NCBI RefSeq assembly: GCF_000287055.2
Contig: NZ_AJYQ02000089.1
Location: 1 to 64,000, forward strand
Reading direction: 5' to 3'
Source: Vibrio genomosp. F10 str. ZF-129
Lineage (GTDB): Bacteria; Pseudomonadota; Gammaproteobacteria; Enterobacterales; Vibrionaceae
Length of the DNA: 64,000 nucleotides
Positions 35,245 to 45,580 of the stretch are shown here, in pieces. The notes below the pieces were generated by a model. The model saw only the letters and a list, made by a program, of their open reading frames with translations. It did not search any database and had not been told where the DNA came from. Numbering within the stretch: the stretch's first letter is position 1; each line of letters starts with the position of its first letter. The translations under genes were made by a program, and so were the position numbers.

Positions 35245-37287
35245 ATGAACAAAAAAAGAAACACATCATTTTCTCTATCGTTAGTTCAAACCATCAGTGC
35301 GGTATTTATCTGCATTTTACTCTTAATTCTTGCACTGTCATTTATTACCACAAAAAGTGTTGATCGAGTTGGCCATGAGTTTAGTGCTTTATCGGAAAAA
35401 GCGCTGCCGTTAGCGATCAATAATGCCAAGTTGACTCAGACCATTCTCGAACAAGTGAAACATATAAGCTATGCCACACAGGGGACAACGGTGGAAGCAC
35501 TAAACGAGAACACAGTAAACATTCATGAGTTAATGAAGAAAAGTAACCTGCTATTGAATAATGTCAGTCAGTTTTCCGATGGGTTCACGACGCGTGAAGA
35601 AAAAGATGAAAATTCCCGTCTACTGACGACATTAAAAAATAGCCTACAAAAATTAAACGCGTCAACCATTTCTATACTCGATACTCAGAAAAGCTTACTT
35701 GAACAACAAAACACAATCGATGACCAAGTGGGAGCATTTCGTTATGGGCTCAGTTCCATTGGCCCAGAGATGAATCGTATCGCTTCCTTTCTAAGCAACA
35801 ATAATCCGGAGTCATCTGACGCTGCTAATCGGTTTATCGCCAGCGCTAGCTCTATAGAGAGTACATTTTTGATGCTGATGATGCAGGTAGACTTAGAAAA
35901 AGCGGAAGAGCAATATCAAGAAATGAGAAACCGAATTGCAGGGATCAATCTTGCCTATGATGACTTCAAGGATTGGCATCCAGATATCGAAGAGTTTTCC
36001 AGCTTGACCACCCCTTACACTATGGTAAACGATGGGTTCAAACAGCAAGGAATTTTGAAAAATATCATGACTAAATTGTCATTGTCGACTAGCCAAAAAA
36101 CGCAGATAGCCGAAGTCGTGCGCCTTGGAGATACAACCGTAGCGGCACTTGAAGCTATTTCTCAAACGGCATTATCACTGATTGAACAGCGAGAGTTAGC
36201 GGTTAATAAAACGATCATTTCAACGTTCAGTCGAATTGCAATGATTGGGACAACGATTGCCTTCATTATTGTTACATTTGGTCTCGGTTTAAGACGTTGG
36301 CTAAATACTAGCCTCAAAAACATCACTATTCATCTTAACCGTTTAAGTGATCATGATTTTTCATCGAGTGTACCTATTATCGGCCCTAGTGAATTTCAGG
36401 AAGTATCAAAGAAACTCAATACTGTTATTGAATCCACAAGCCGATCTATTTCTACCGTCACCCATAACTGTGAAACTTTATATAAAACAGCCGAAATTAG
36501 CCATAACGCGGCAGAAAGTTCAAATGCTACCTTAATTGAGCAAAATACGTCACTAGAGAGCATGATCACGACAGTGAATGAACTTGAGGCTTCAATTAGT
36601 CAAATATCCTCGATCACCCACCAATCGTATCAAGATTCATGTCAAGCCTCAGAACACTCGCAACGAGGTTTGGACGTCGTTGAAACCAATCGACAACGAC
36701 TGGAACAGTTAGAAGAAACACTCAATGCAAATGAAGATTCAATGGTCGAACTTGATCATCGAGTAAAACAAATACGCGAAATGGTAGAGATGATATCGGC
36801 CATTGCTGATAATACGAATCTATTGGCGTTGAACGCTGCCATTGAAGCCGCACGGGCTGGGGAACAAGGAAGAGGATTTGCCGTGGTTGCTGATGAAGTA
36901 AGGCAGTTGGCGAGCGGAACCTCACAACAGACGAAAAATATCAGAGTCAAAATGAACCAATTGATCGCCGCTGCTGATAAATCTCGTGTGGCGGTTGAGC
37001 ATTCTCGTGTAGAAATGGTGTCAGCATTAGCGTCAAGTGTGGAAGTAAAGGCGACATTTTCCGATATAGAACAAGCGGTCAATCAAATTCAAACAAGGGT
37101 AGAGCAAATTACTGTGGCGACAGAAGAACAAGAGCGCGCGACCAAAGAAGTGAGTCAATCCATTGCTCTTGTCTCTAAGCAAGGTGACCAAACGAAATAT
37201 CAGCTGCAATCCATGGTCGAAAGCTCAGAGCAAGTGGCAACGATTGCTGGGCATCAGCAAACCATGCTTCACAAATACTCACTGTAA
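35245..37287 (+). CDS. Methyl-accepting chemotaxis protein
   Basis: About 680 residues. TM1 is near 13-34, followed by a long all-helical periplasmic sensor (about 35-330), TM2 near 332-352, HAMP, and a cytoplasmic signalling rod whose tip reads '[34 protein letters not shown]'. There is no C-terminal NWxxF pentapeptide. The ATG giving MNKKRN fits receptor architecture better than the GTG 51 bases upstream. The ligand is unknown. Confidence 0.87.
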   Translation: MNKKRNTSFSLSLVQTISAVFICILLLILALSFITTKSVDRVGHEFSALSEKALPLAINNAKLTQTILEQVKHISYATQGTTVEALNENTVNIHELMKKSNLLLNNVSQFSDGFTTREEKDENSRLLTTLKNSLQKLNASTISILDTQKSLLEQQNTIDDQVGAFRYGLSSIGPEMNRIASFLSNNNPESSDAANRFIASASSIESTFLMLMMQVDLEKAEEQYQEMRNRIAGINLAYDDFKDWHPDIEEFSSLTTPYTMVNDGFKQQGILKNIMTKLSLSTSQKTQIAEVVRLGDTTVAALEAISQTALSLIEQRELAVNKTIISTFSRIAMIGTTIAFIIVTFGLGLRRWLNTSLKNITIHLNRLSDHDFSSSVPIIGPSEFQEVSKKLNTVIESTSRSISTVTHNCETLYKTAEISHNAAESSNATLIEQNTSLESMITTVNELEASISQISSITHQSYQDSCQASEHSQRGLDVVETNRQRLEQLEETLNANEDSMVELDHRVKQIREMVEMISAIADNTNLLALNAAIEAARAGEQGRGFAVVADEVRQLASGTSQQTKNIRVKMNQLIAAADKSRVAVEHSRVEMVSALASSVEVKATFSDIEQAVNQIQTRVEQITVATEEQERATKEVSQSIALVSKQGDQTKYQLQSMVESSEQVATIAGHQQTMLHKYSL

Positions 37288-37363
37288 ATTCATCACAGAT
37301 GAAATCTGAGTTTATTCAGTGCGTAGTCAGTTAAGTGCTAAGTTAGTTAAGTGCTTAGTTAAC

Positions 37364-38152
37364 TCAACGCTTACGAAAAGGTTGAGTTAACATTTTGTCC
37401 AACCATTGCTCTCTTTTTGAGCGAAATACGGGTAAGCCTATGGTCATCTGGTCGTGACCTTGCTTCGGTTGAGCAATATAAGTGTTAAACAGCCTGTCCC
37501 AAATTGATAAGAAAAAACCGAAGTTAGAGTGAGTCTCTCGTGCGATGATAGAATGATGTACACGGTGCATATCGGGAGTCACTATCCACTTTCTTAACAC
37601 CGAATCAATGGTAGGGTGAAGTCGAGCATTACTGTGGTTAAACATAGCACTGCCGTTAAGCAACACCTCAAAAATAACCACAGCGCTTGCTGGAATACCC
37701 ACAATCATAACGATAGCAATCTTGATAAACATCGAAAGAATGATTTCAACGGGGTGGAAGCGAGCGCCTGTCGTCATATCGATGTCTTGGTCTGCATGGT
37801 GCACCTGATGCAATCGCCAAAGAAAAGGAATCTTGTGAAAAACCGCGTGTTGACAATAAATCGCGAGATCCAGCAGCAATACTGAAACAATAAGCGTAAG
37901 GAAAGCAGGCATCGAGGCTCGATTAAAGAGTCCTATTTCGTTAATCGTCGCGTATTGGGCGGCTTGGTATGCGACAACAGGAAAAAGCACAGCGAGAAGT
38001 ACGCTGTTTAAAGAAACCAGTCCAATATTATTTAGCCATCGAACGCTTTTACTTTGTGTTAGGCGCTTACGCGGTAATACCCACTCCCATATTGCGCACA
38101 ACATGAAAATAGAGACAAAAAATATCAGTCGGATTGACTCTGGATTATTCAT
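37364..38152 (-). CDS. Sterol desaturase/fatty acid hydroxylase family membrane protein
   Basis: 262 residues and four or more membrane helices. The histidine clusters of this di-iron family are 'HAVFH', 'HQVHHADQD', 'HSNARLH' and 'HRVHH'. In bacteria such enzymes hydroxylate or desaturate lipid chains; the substrate here cannot be told. It diverges from the DTW gene with only 70 bases between. Confidence 0.82.
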   Translation of the reverse strand: MNNPESIRLIFFVSIFMLCAIWEWVLPRKRLTQSKSVRWLNNIGLVSLNSVLLAVLFPVVAYQAAQYATINEIGLFNRASMPAFLTLIVSVLLLDLAIYCQHAVFHKIPFLWRLHQVHHADQDIDMTTGARFHPVEIILSMFIKIAIVMIVGIPASAVVIFEVLLNGSAMFNHSNARLHPTIDSVLRKWIVTPDMHRVHHSIIARETHSNFGFFLSIWDRLFNTYIAQPKQGHDQMTIGLPVFRSKREQWLDKMLTQPFRKR

Positions 38153-38222
38153 AACAACTTCCTTTGATTCTTAGTGTACTGTAAGTACAATGCCGTCAAC
38201 TTTCTAGTACTAATCAAGCATC

Positions 38223-38957
38223 ATGAGAATTCACGCCTTCCACCACCTACTTAAATATCGTCAGAGCCTGTCGACTCGCACGTTTAAAGCACGAGGGGCT
38301 AAAGTATCCCGTTGCGATTATTGCCAAGTCGCCACCAAGCACTGCCTCTGTGAATATCAGCCAGATATCGAGACTAATGTGGCGGTTATGCTGATCGTTT
38401 CTGACAATGAAGTGTTTAAACCGAGTAATACAGGGCGATTAATAGCGGATGTTGTGAAAGAAACAAGCGTGTATCAGTGGAATCGTACCGAACCAGACGA
38501 AGCGATGTTGGCCCAGCTTAACGATCCCAAGTATTTCCCACTCATTGTTTTTCCTGAAGACTATGTTGATGACAAATCTCGGTTGATTAATGAACAAAGC
38601 TTTCCTTTACCCCACAATAAAATGCCATTGCTGATTTTTATTGATGGTAGCTGGCGAGAGGCGAGAAAGATATTTAGAAAGTCCGATTATTTAAGCCAGC
38701 TTCCCGTCTTTTCAATTAAGCCGGAATCCGTATCTCAATATATGATGAGGAAGTCTGATAACGATGACCATCTTTCTACCGCAGAAGTTGCCTCTATTGT
38801 GCTTAGCAAAGTGAACGAAAACCAAGCGGCTCAGGTACTAGAAATGTGGTTTGAGACTTTTCGCGAAAGTTATCTATTAACAAAGACGCGCTTGAAACCG
38901 GATCTCACTAAACCCGCGCTGAAACGTTTCCTAAGTGAAACTAATTTCGAGAAGTAA
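38223..38957 (+). CDS. DTW-domain tRNA-uridine aminocarboxypropyltransferase-like
   Basis: 244 residues. An N-terminal zinc-binding cysteine group, 'CDYCQVATKHCLC', precedes a SPOUT-like DTW domain whose signature is DGSW in 'LLIFIDGSWREARKIF'. The family (E. coli TapT/YfiP) installs acp3U in tRNA variable loops from S-adenosylmethionine. Length and cysteine head fit TapT. Single gene. Confidence 0.8.
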   Translation: MRIHAFHHLLKYRQSLSTRTFKARGAKVSRCDYCQVATKHCLCEYQPDIETNVAVMLIVSDNEVFKPSNTGRLIADVVKETSVYQWNRTEPDEAMLAQLNDPKYFPLIVFPEDYVDDKSRLINEQSFPLPHNKMPLLIFIDGSWREARKIFRKSDYLSQLPVFSIKPESVSQYMMRKSDNDDHLSTAEVASIVLSKVNENQAAQVLEMWFETFRESYLLTKTRLKPDLTKPALKRFLSETNFEK

Positions 38958-39115
38958 CTCTAATAATTGGAAACTCGTTGGTCTATAAATGTACAGTTGC
39001 ATTTAAGTGCCAGATAAATTTGTCGTATGTCACGGTTTGTAGGCTGAGCTATATGGATAATGACAAGAGAATAATTTTAGCACCTCGCTTGGGTGCTTTT
39101 TAAGGAGAGATTGGA

Positions 39116-40024
39116 ATGTATTACGGCTTTGATGTGGGCGGCACAAAAATTGAATTTGGGGCTTTTAATCAGAAATTAGAAAGAGTCGCGACGGAACGAG
39201 TACCAACGCCAACGGACGATTATCCACTATTAGTCGAAACCATTACCTCATTAGTGAAAAAGTACGACCAACAATTTGAGTGTGAAGGCAAAGTAGGGCT
39301 AGGCCTACCGGGAATGGAAGATGCTGATGATGGTACGGTTTTAACGGTTAACGTTCCTGCCGCGAAAGGGAAACCATTACGCGTAGATCTAGAAAAAAGC
39401 TTAGGTCGCCAAGTTAAGATAGAAAATGATGCCAACTGTTTTGCTTTGTCTGAAGCATGGGATGACGATCTAAAAGATCAACCGAGTGTTATGGGGCTAA
39501 TTCTTGGTACAGGCTTCGGCGGCGGTTTGGTTTATGAAGGAAAAGTGTTTGGCGGCAGAAACAACGTTGCGGGTGAACTTGGTCACGCTCGTTTACCTAT
39601 CGATGCATGGTTTCACTTAGGGGACAACGCGCCTTTACTGAGTTGCGGTTGTGGTAAGAAAGGCTGTTTAGACAATTATCTGTCGGGGCGTGGCTTTGAA
39701 CTTCTTTACGCGCATTATTATGGCGAGGAGAAAGCAGCTATCGATATTATTAAGGCCCAAGCAGAAGGCGAGGCTAATGCAGTAGCGCATGTAGAGCGTT
39801 TTATGGAGCTCCTTGCTATCTGTTTTGCTAACATTTTTACGGGTAATGATCCCCATGTAGTTGCACTCGGTGGTGGCCTTTCAAACTTCCAGATGATCTA
39901 TGAAGAGATGCCTAAGCGTATACCAAAGTATCTATTGTCGGTTGCGAAGTGTCCAAAAATCATTAAAGCAAAACATGGCGATTCTGGTGGTGTACGTGGT
40001 GCTGCGTTTCTTAATATAAAGTAG
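39116..40024 (+). CDS. nagK: N-acetylglucosamine kinase (ROK family)
   Basis: 302 residues, close in length and sequence to E. coli NagK. It starts '[17 protein letters not shown]' (phosphate loop); the ROK zinc motif is '[17 protein letters not shown]' near 180. It phosphorylates GlcNAc recovered from murein or chitin. AAGGAGAG ribosome site. A strong terminator follows at 40101. Confidence 0.9.
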   Translation: MYYGFDVGGTKIEFGAFNQKLERVATERVPTPTDDYPLLVETITSLVKKYDQQFECEGKVGLGLPGMEDADDGTVLTVNVPAAKGKPLRVDLEKSLGRQVKIENDANCFALSEAWDDDLKDQPSVMGLILGTGFGGGLVYEGKVFGGRNNVAGELGHARLPIDAWFHLGDNAPLLSCGCGKKGCLDNYLSGRGFELLYAHYYGEEKAAIDIIKAQAEGEANAVAHVERFMELLAICFANIFTGNDPHVVALGGGLSNFQMIYEEMPKRIPKYLLSVAKCPKIIKAKHGDSGGVRGAAFLNIK

Positions 40025-40100
40025 TTTTGCTTTGTACATACCACTTTGATTTTCTGTACGGAATTTTGCGTAGATTGGAGCTTAGCTACAATACAAATAG

Positions 40101-40128
40101 AAAAGGGCTTGCATCGGCAAGCCCTTTT
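40101..40128 (+). terminator. Terminator after nagK
   Basis: Perfect stem AAAAGGGCTTGC-ATCG-GCAAGCCCTTTT. Its T tail is shared with the inverted repeat that starts at 40125. Confidence 0.9.
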
Positions 40129-40160
40129 CTCATCTAGACACTATTCTCTAGATGAGAAAA
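40125..40160. repeat. Perfect 14-bp inverted repeat overlapping the nagK terminator
   Basis: Arms TTTTCTCATCTAGA and TCTAGATGAGAAAA with an eight-base loop. A second pairing is possible between TCTAGACACT (40133) and AGTGTCTAGA (40160), so two exclusive hairpins can form. Confidence 0.75.
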
Positions 40161-40208
40161 GTGTCTAGACAAATCGTATCAAGAAATGAATATCGATAAT
40201 CGAGGACG

Positions 40209-40499
40209 TTATTTTTTACCGACGCCTTTCTCACCAACCTCTTTCTCACCAACACCCAAGTTTTCTTTTTGCTTTAAGGTGATTTTACCAAAGCCAAGTC
40301 GCGCAAAGTGATTATCACGGTAATTACGAACCGCTTTAGTATCTGATACCGCTTCAATTTGTTGTTCCATTTTTAAATAGCCGCTTAAATCAATCCCTTC
40401 AGCTTCGGCAACCGCTTCGTGAATATTGCGGTGTTTCTCGTAAGAAAATACAAGCTCTTTGGCTTCACTTTTGTAGGTGTAAAGGATAGTACGTGCCAT
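40209..40499 (-). CDS. DUF2960 family protein
   Basis: 96 residues from the ATG giving MARTILYTYK. It matches the small Vibrio/Shewanella DUF2960 family as I remember it; function unknown. The C-terminal tail is lysine/glutamate/glycine-rich with short repeats (GVGEK-EVGEK-GVGKK) encoded by repeated TTCTCACCAAC. A longer start adds MRTIF and has no better ribosome site. Confidence 0.7.
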   Translation of the reverse strand: MARTILYTYKSEAKELVFSYEKHRNIHEAVAEAEGIDLSGYLKMEQQIEAVSDTKAVRNYRDNHFARLGFGKITLKQKENLGVGEKEVGEKGVGKK

Positions 40500-40561
40500 A
40501 AAAATAGTTCTCAAAATAAAAGGCCGGAACTTCCGACCTTAGTTAACATAGGTTATAGGGG

Positions 40562-42385
40562 CTAGATTCTGCCTTGAAGCGGTATAATTGTCACGCTTTC
40601 TCCGACTTTTACTGTATCAACCGCAGGAGCTACTTCAATCAGGCAATTGGCTTCGCTCATTGAACGTAATATACCCGATCCTTGTTTTCCCGTCGTACGA
40701 ACAGATAACTGACCTGAAGAATCGATAGAATAAACACCACGGCTAAATTCCGTACGGCCTAACCTAGAACGTAACGGGGCCTCTGCCACCGCTGATACTT
40801 TTAATGGCTGCCAGTGGGCTTGCCCTTGCATTTTTCTGATCGCAGGTTCAACGAAATTAATGAATGAGACCATTACAGCAACCGGGTTACCGGGTAGGCC
40901 AAAAAACGGTTTATTGGCGACATGACCAAAAGCGAGAGGGCGACCTGGGCGCATGTTAATACGCCAGAAATCAATATTACCGAGTTTTTCTAAGGCGAGT
41001 TTTATATAGTCAGCATCACCTACTGAAACCCCGCCAGAGGTAAGAACAAGATCCGCTTGTTTAGAGGCCATTTCCAACGCGTCTATCATTTTTTGTTCAT
41101 TATCTTCTAGAATACCAAAATCAATGATTTCACAGCCTAGTGTTTCCAATAGGCCCATTAACGTATAGCGATTCGAGTCGTAGATAGTATTGGGTTGTTG
41201 CTTGCTTCCTGGTGCCTGTACTTCGTCTCCGGTAGAGAAAATAGCAACTTTGAGTGGCTTGTTAACTTGGCATCTGTCAAAACCGAGTGAGGCTAGCATA
41301 CCCATTTCAGGAGATTGAATACGAGTACCATGAGTAAAAACAACCTCTCCTTGTGCTAAGTCCTCACCAGCTTGGCGTACATTCTGTTTACTGCTGATGG
41401 ATGCATCACCAAAAGTGACCGTGTCACCGTTTAATGATGCTTGTTCACGCATGACAACGGTGTCGGCCAAATCGGGAGTCGGTGCACCCGTCATTATCTT
41501 AACCGCTTCACCCTTGTCTAATGATTTATCGTAAGAATGACCAGCAAGTATCTCGGCGACCACTTTATAGAAAGAGCGCCCTAAATCGTCTCCGCGTATC
41601 GCATAGCCATCCATTGCTGAGTTTGTATACGATGGCACATTAATTGGCGAAGTAATATCTTCTGCTAGTACGCGGCCATACGATTGTTCAATGGCTATCG
41701 ATTCGTGTAACTCGACACCAGACACCATTGAAAGAATCTTGTCTCTTCCTTGTTCAACCGATAAAAACGCAGGAGACAAGGTGTCACAACACGCTGAAAT
41801 AACAGGGGCTACTGAACTTTGACTGATCGCTGTGTTTCGTTTCGCTATGTCGTCATGAGACTGTTCATTATGATCGTTTACATAACTCAGCACGAACTGC
41901 GCAATACCTTCAATGTCGTCGATACTCATCTGAGGCAATGGCGCATCAACTATTAAGTCCGCAGCGATGGCAATGATATTCTCGTCATGTGGGTAGATCC
42001 AAGGCTTGCCGACTTCTTCTCTGTGTAACTCAATTTTTGGGAATGCGATATTTTTACATCCCTCGACTAAAACCAAATCCAGCTTATTTACATCAAAACG
42101 TGTCAATAGGTAATCAAATTCAGATTCAGAATCCGGCGTTTCGGTCATCAGCGCATGGCGGTTTCTTGAAGAAATCAACATCTGAGAAGCGCCTGCTTTT
42201 CGAAGTCTAAAGCTGTCTTTTCCGGGTTTATCTACATCAAAATCATGGTGCGCGTGTTTGAGTACTCCGACGCGCAATCCTGAGTTAACCAGCTTCGGTA
42301 GCAAAGCTTCCAGCAGTGTTGTTTTTCCCGTCCCTGAGTAGGCGGCAAATCCCAGCAGTGGTAATTGAATAGAAGGCATGTTCAT
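40562..42385 (-). CDS. Fused MobB-MoeA molybdenum cofactor protein
   Basis: 607 residues, two enzymes in one chain. Residues about 1-170 are MobB, the GTP-binding adaptor for guanylylation, with P-loop [12 protein letters not shown] and '[13 protein letters not shown]'. Residues about 205-607 are MoeA, which inserts molybdate (or tungstate) into adenylylated molybdopterin: 'NSAMDGYAI', '[14 protein letters not shown]', '[11 protein letters not shown]' and '[13 protein letters not shown]'. It overlaps mobA by four bases. Placed downstream of tupABC, it joins metal uptake to insertion and MGD formation. Confidence 0.92.
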   Translation of the reverse strand: MNMPSIQLPLLGFAAYSGTGKTTLLEALLPKLVNSGLRVGVLKHAHHDFDVDKPGKDSFRLRKAGASQMLISSRNRHALMTETPDSESEFDYLLTRFDVNKLDLVLVEGCKNIAFPKIELHREEVGKPWIYPHDENIIAIAADLIVDAPLPQMSIDDIEGIAQFVLSYVNDHNEQSHDDIAKRNTAISQSSVAPVISACCDTLSPAFLSVEQGRDKILSMVSGVELHESIAIEQSYGRVLAEDITSPINVPSYTNSAMDGYAIRGDDLGRSFYKVVAEILAGHSYDKSLDKGEAVKIMTGAPTPDLADTVVMREQASLNGDTVTFGDASISSKQNVRQAGEDLAQGEVVFTHGTRIQSPEMGMLASLGFDRCQVNKPLKVAIFSTGDEVQAPGSKQQPNTIYDSNRYTLMGLLETLGCEIIDFGILEDNEQKMIDALEMASKQADLVLTSGGVSVGDADYIKLALEKLGNIDFWRINMRPGRPLAFGHVANKPFFGLPGNPVAVMVSFINFVEPAIRKMQGQAHWQPLKVSAVAEAPLRSRLGRTEFSRGVYSIDSSGQLSVRTTGKQGSGILRSMSEANCLIEVAPAVDTVKVGESVTIIPLQGRI

Positions 42386-42969
42386 GATTCGATCGCTCCA
42401 AATTGGGTCAGTTCATCGGGGGTATTCAAATTAAGAAAGCAATCTGGAGAATCGCTAAAATCAACGTATTCAACGCGACATTCTTTGTAAAGTAAGATGA
42501 TTTTTCGTTCGCCACGCTCAAGAAACGCATCAAGCTTAGGTAACACGCGCTTATTAAATAAGGTAAAGACAGGCTGTTTATATTCGCCGTCGTGTGCCAC
42601 TAAAATATCGACACTCTCGGTTATTTGGCTCTCGAAACGTTCGACCAGATCGAGATTAATGAGTGGGCTATCACAAGGGACAAATCCGACCCATTCGGTC
42701 TCTGATTTACCAAGACTTGCGTGGATACCACCGAGCGGGCCAGGGTAGCCTTTGAACTGATCATCGATGACCGAGGCGTATTGTTGATAAATGGCGAGGT
42801 TTCTGTTTGCGTTGATCCTAATGGAATCCGTTTGAGGCTCTAACCTCGCTATCACATGTTCAATGAGCGGTTTACCAGCAAGATTAATCAATCCTTTATC
42901 ATGCCCGCCCATTCGAGTGGCTTGTCCGCCAGCTAAGATGACCCAGCTAGTTTGCACCGGTGTTAACAT
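42382..42969 (-). CDS. mobA: Molybdenum cofactor guanylyltransferase
   Basis: 195 residues. Nucleotidyltransferase motif '[29 protein letters not shown]'; substrate loop '[10 protein letters not shown]'; metal site 'PCDSPL'. It attaches GMP to molybdopterin to form the bis-MGD cofactor needed by the formate dehydrogenase in this window. It overlaps the end of tupC, so tup and mob genes form one unit. Confidence 0.92.
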   Translation of the reverse strand: MLTPVQTSWVILAGGQATRMGGHDKGLINLAGKPLIEHVIARLEPQTDSIRINANRNLAIYQQYASVIDDQFKGYPGPLGGIHASLGKSETEWVGFVPCDSPLINLDLVERFESQITESVDILVAHDGEYKQPVFTLFNKRVLPKLDAFLERGERKIILLYKECRVEYVDFSDSPDCFLNLNTPDELTQFGAIES

Positions 42970-43663
42970 ATGAACTCTCTTGTTCTATATCTGGAATAAT
43001 TTGTAATAATGGTGACTCTACAAGAGTCGAATCTTTTATCCACCATTGTTTTCGACATAATTGAGTGAGTGCATTAGTTTGATGACTCGTAATGACCAGA
43101 CTTGCGCCTCGATTGATTAAATCTTGCGCCATAACGACCAATCGGTGAATCGACTCCTGGTCAAGTGATGCGCTGGGCTCGTCCATCAATAAGATTGAAG
43201 GTTTCAGTATCCAGGCTCTTGCCATCGCAACGCGCTGCTTTTCACCACCTGAAAGTACCGAAATATGTTCATCGGCTAATGTCTCTAAACCAACCATTCT
43301 AAGGGCAGTGATAACCTGCGATCGTTTATCTATTTTTGAGAGTTTTTGAAAACGAATCCCATAAACAACATTTTGATAAACCGTGCCATCGAAAAGGTAA
43401 GGAGTCTGATGTAAATAGATAATATCTTTGTACCCAACACATCCGGTAAATCGTGTTAACCAGTGTCGATTGGGGGTGACAATGTTACCTGCACTCGGTT
43501 TAACCAAACCGGAAAGGATTTTAAGTAGCGTTGTTTTACCTACACCATTGTCTCCTTTCAGGTAGACCACATCACTGGGGCCGATCGATAGCTCGGGTAT
43601 ATGGAAAAGAATACGATCTTTAAAACGCATTGAAAGTTGTTGAGTCGTAATTTTAATCGTCAT
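42947..43663 (-). CDS. tupC: Tungstate ABC transporter ATP-binding protein
   Basis: 238 residues. Walker [10 protein letters not shown], signature [12 protein letters not shown], Walker [13 protein letters not shown]. The start giving MTIKITTQQ follows GGAGGAGGT and lies 10 bases beyond the tupB stop; the upstream in-frame codons would overlap tupB. It powers uptake with TupB. A molybdate or general oxyanion role is possible; the TupA partner points to tungstate. Confidence 0.87.
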   Translation of the reverse strand: MTIKITTQQLSMRFKDRILFHIPELSIGPSDVVYLKGDNGVGKTTLLKILSGLVKPSAGNIVTPNRHWLTRFTGCVGYKDIIYLHQTPYLFDGTVYQNVVYGIRFQKLSKIDKRSQVITALRMVGLETLADEHISVLSGGEKQRVAMARAWILKPSILLMDEPSASLDQESIHRLVVMAQDLINRGASLVITSHQTNALTQLCRKQWWIKDSTLVESPLLQIIPDIEQESSYVNTGAN

Positions 43664-43673
43664 ACCTCCTCCA

Positions 43674-44372
43674 TTAGGTCCGTAAATAGCCTTTGCCACG
43701 CATCATCGACATTGCCGAATTAAGCGCCAATGCGAGCGTTAATAGCACAATACCAAGAGCCACACCCTGTGCAAACGCGCCTTTGTGACTTTCCATTGCT
43801 ATGGCGGTTGGGATGTTTCGAGTCAGCCCCATAATATTTCCCCCAACCATCATTGAGCAGCCGACCTCAGTGACAATTCTAGAAAACGCCGCAACAACAG
43901 CCGCCATTAGTGGAAACCTTAATTCCCATGTGACCGTCAATGCGACTCGGTAGAGTGATACACCGAGCGTTACGGCGGTTTCAACTGAGCGTCTATCACT
44001 CGATTGTAATGAACCGTGCATCATTGAAACCAGAACGGGAAAACAGATCAACATCTGTCCGACAATCATCGCTTTTTGACTAAAAAGGAGCTGTAAATCT
44101 CCCAATGGCCCCGCTCGTGAGAGCATCATATATAGGAGCAACCCAATAACGACCGTTGGGATAGCCTGAAGCGTGTTGATAAGAGACAATAAAAACCATT
44201 TACCAGGAAATTCACTGTACGCGAGGACAAACGCACATACGATAGCAGGAAGTAACACCACAGAGATCGCTGACAATGAGACGCTAAACGATACCGCTAC
44301 GATTTCCCACAGTTCATGATCAAGACTGAATAAAAGCGCTAACGCATCTAACGTTGTTTGCCAAAGGCTCAT
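43674..44372 (-). CDS. tupB: Tungstate ABC transporter permease
   Basis: 232 residues, five to six membrane helices, with the permease coupling loop 'EAA'-like region 'VETAVTLGVSLYRVALTVTWELRFPLMAAV'. It belongs to the TupB group within the binding-protein-dependent transport family. Separated from tupA by 147 bases that contain a 9-bp inverted repeat. Confidence 0.87.
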   Translation of the reverse strand: MSLWQTTLDALALLFSLDHELWEIVAVSFSVSLSAISVVLLPAIVCAFVLAYSEFPGKWFLLSLINTLQAIPTVVIGLLLYMMLSRAGPLGDLQLLFSQKAMIVGQMLICFPVLVSMMHGSLQSSDRRSVETAVTLGVSLYRVALTVTWELRFPLMAAVVAAFSRIVTEVGCSMMVGGNIMGLTRNIPTAIAMESHKGAFAQGVALGIVLLTLALALNSAMSMMRGKGYLRT

Positions 44373-44425
44373 GAGGTTATTGTTCTCTTCATTATTGAAA
44401 TCCCAAGACGCTTCGCCTAAAAAGT

Positions 44426-44483
44426 TTCTTCGCTAAAAAAGTTGTTTTCGTTTAAATACGACCGTTTTCGTTTCAGCGAAGAA
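44426..44483. repeat. 9-bp inverted repeat between tupA and tupB
   Basis: Arms TTCTTCGCT and AGCGAAGAA separated by 40 bases that hold repeated GTTTTCGTTT. In mRNA this could fold and protect the tupA part of the transcript. Confidence 0.5.
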
Positions 44484-44519
44484 TGGGGTTTGCATTACTT
44501 TATTGGGTTAAGGTTTTTA

Positions 44520-45338
44520 CTATTCAGCCGCGTTAGAGACAAACAGCTGCTTGCCATTGAGCTTGAACTGATTGATCAGCGCTTGTCCTTTTTCGGCGAC
44601 TAACCAATCACTTAAAACCTTAGCCCCTTGATAATTAATGCTTGGGTAGCGCTCTGGGTTAACCAGAATAACCTGGTAAGGATTAAATAACTTTTTATCG
44701 CCTTGGAAAAGCAGGGTGAGATCCAGTTTGTTGTTGTAAGCCAGCCAAGTACCCCTATCGGTCATGGTATAACCTTGCATCTCAGCGGCCATGTTTAACG
44801 TTGGCCCCATTCCTTGTCCAACAGAGCGATACCCACCGAAATTAGGGTCGATCTTGCTTTGTTCCCATAGGCCCATTTCTTTTTTGTGAGTGCCAGAGTC
44901 GTCGCCACGGGAAATAAACGTCGCATTTTTCTGAGCTATTTTTTCAAAAGCGGTAAGAACGGTGTTTTCACCGACGATATTAGCGGGATCGTCTTTAGGT
45001 CCGACAATCACAAAATCGTTATACATCAACTTTCTCGGCTGAACACCGTAGCCTAAGGATACAAAAGTCGCTTCTGCTTTAGGTGCGTGGGTCATGACTA
45101 GATCAACGTCACCATTTTCGCCCATTCTCAAGGATTTACCTGTTCCCGCAGCAATCACATCCACTTTATAACCGGTATCTTTTTCAAATTCAGGTAACAA
45201 ATGATTGAGTAACCCAGAATGATATGTGCTGGTCGTGGTTGCTAAGCGAACGTGAGGTAACTCTTGGTTAGCCGCGTAAGAAGTAAAACTGAATAAGCCA
45301 AGTGACACAGTGATTAAAGCCGAACGAGCGAAGTCCAT
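44520..45338 (-). CDS. tupA: Tungstate-binding periplasmic protein
   Basis: 272 residues. Signal peptide ends near 'SYA-ANQ'. Right after it is the anion-binding motif 'LATTTSTYHSGLL', the TTTS signature of TupA-type tungstate binders. 'GDVDLVMTHAPKAE' and 'FISRGDDSGTHKKE' are also typical. It captures tungstate for TupBC. Transcribed from a near-perfect sigma-54 promoter at 45397, divergent from the regulator genes. Confidence 0.9.
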   Translation of the reverse strand: MDFARSALITVSLGLFSFTSYAANQELPHVRLATTTSTYHSGLLNHLLPEFEKDTGYKVDVIAAGTGKSLRMGENGDVDLVMTHAPKAEATFVSLGYGVQPRKLMYNDFVIVGPKDDPANIVGENTVLTAFEKIAQKNATFISRGDDSGTHKKEMGLWEQSKIDPNFGGYRSVGQGMGPTLNMAAEMQGYTMTDRGTWLAYNNKLDLTLLFQGDKKLFNPYQVILVNPERYPSINYQGAKVLSDWLVAEKGQALINQFKLNGKQLFVSNAAE

Positions 45339-45396
45339 ATTAATAATTCCGTTGAATAATAAAATGCATAAATAGGTTTAAAAGTTATGCCTATTA

Positions 45397-45412
45397 AGCA
45401 AATCAAATGCCA
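45397..45412 (-). promoter_or_regulatory. Sigma-54 promoter of tupA
   Basis: Minus strand TGGCATTTGATTTGCT, with GG-N10-GC spacing intact and one mismatch to TGGCAC-N5-TTGCW. Predicted start near 45386, leader about 48 bases. Confidence 0.87.
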
Positions 45413-45491
45413 ACTTGTAATCTATTGAAATACAAGGCTATTGCAATTAAAAACATGAGAATAACGAGATAAATATTAACTTATGAGAGAG

Positions 45492-45510
45492 AAAGGACAA
45501 AATGTCGCAC
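45492..45510. promoter_or_regulatory. Putative activator site in the tupA/regulator gap
   Basis: It contains ATGTCGCAC, identical to one arm of the palindrome upstream of the fdh operon; the other arm is degenerate (GGACA in place of GCGACA). The centre is 90 bp from the -24 GG of tupA, the same distance as at the fdh promoter. Confidence 0.6.
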
Positions 45511-45580
45511 ATAAGTCACAGTCGGATCGAAAAACATTGCTACAATCGGATGTAACTTTTTGTTCATACACGAGATACTT

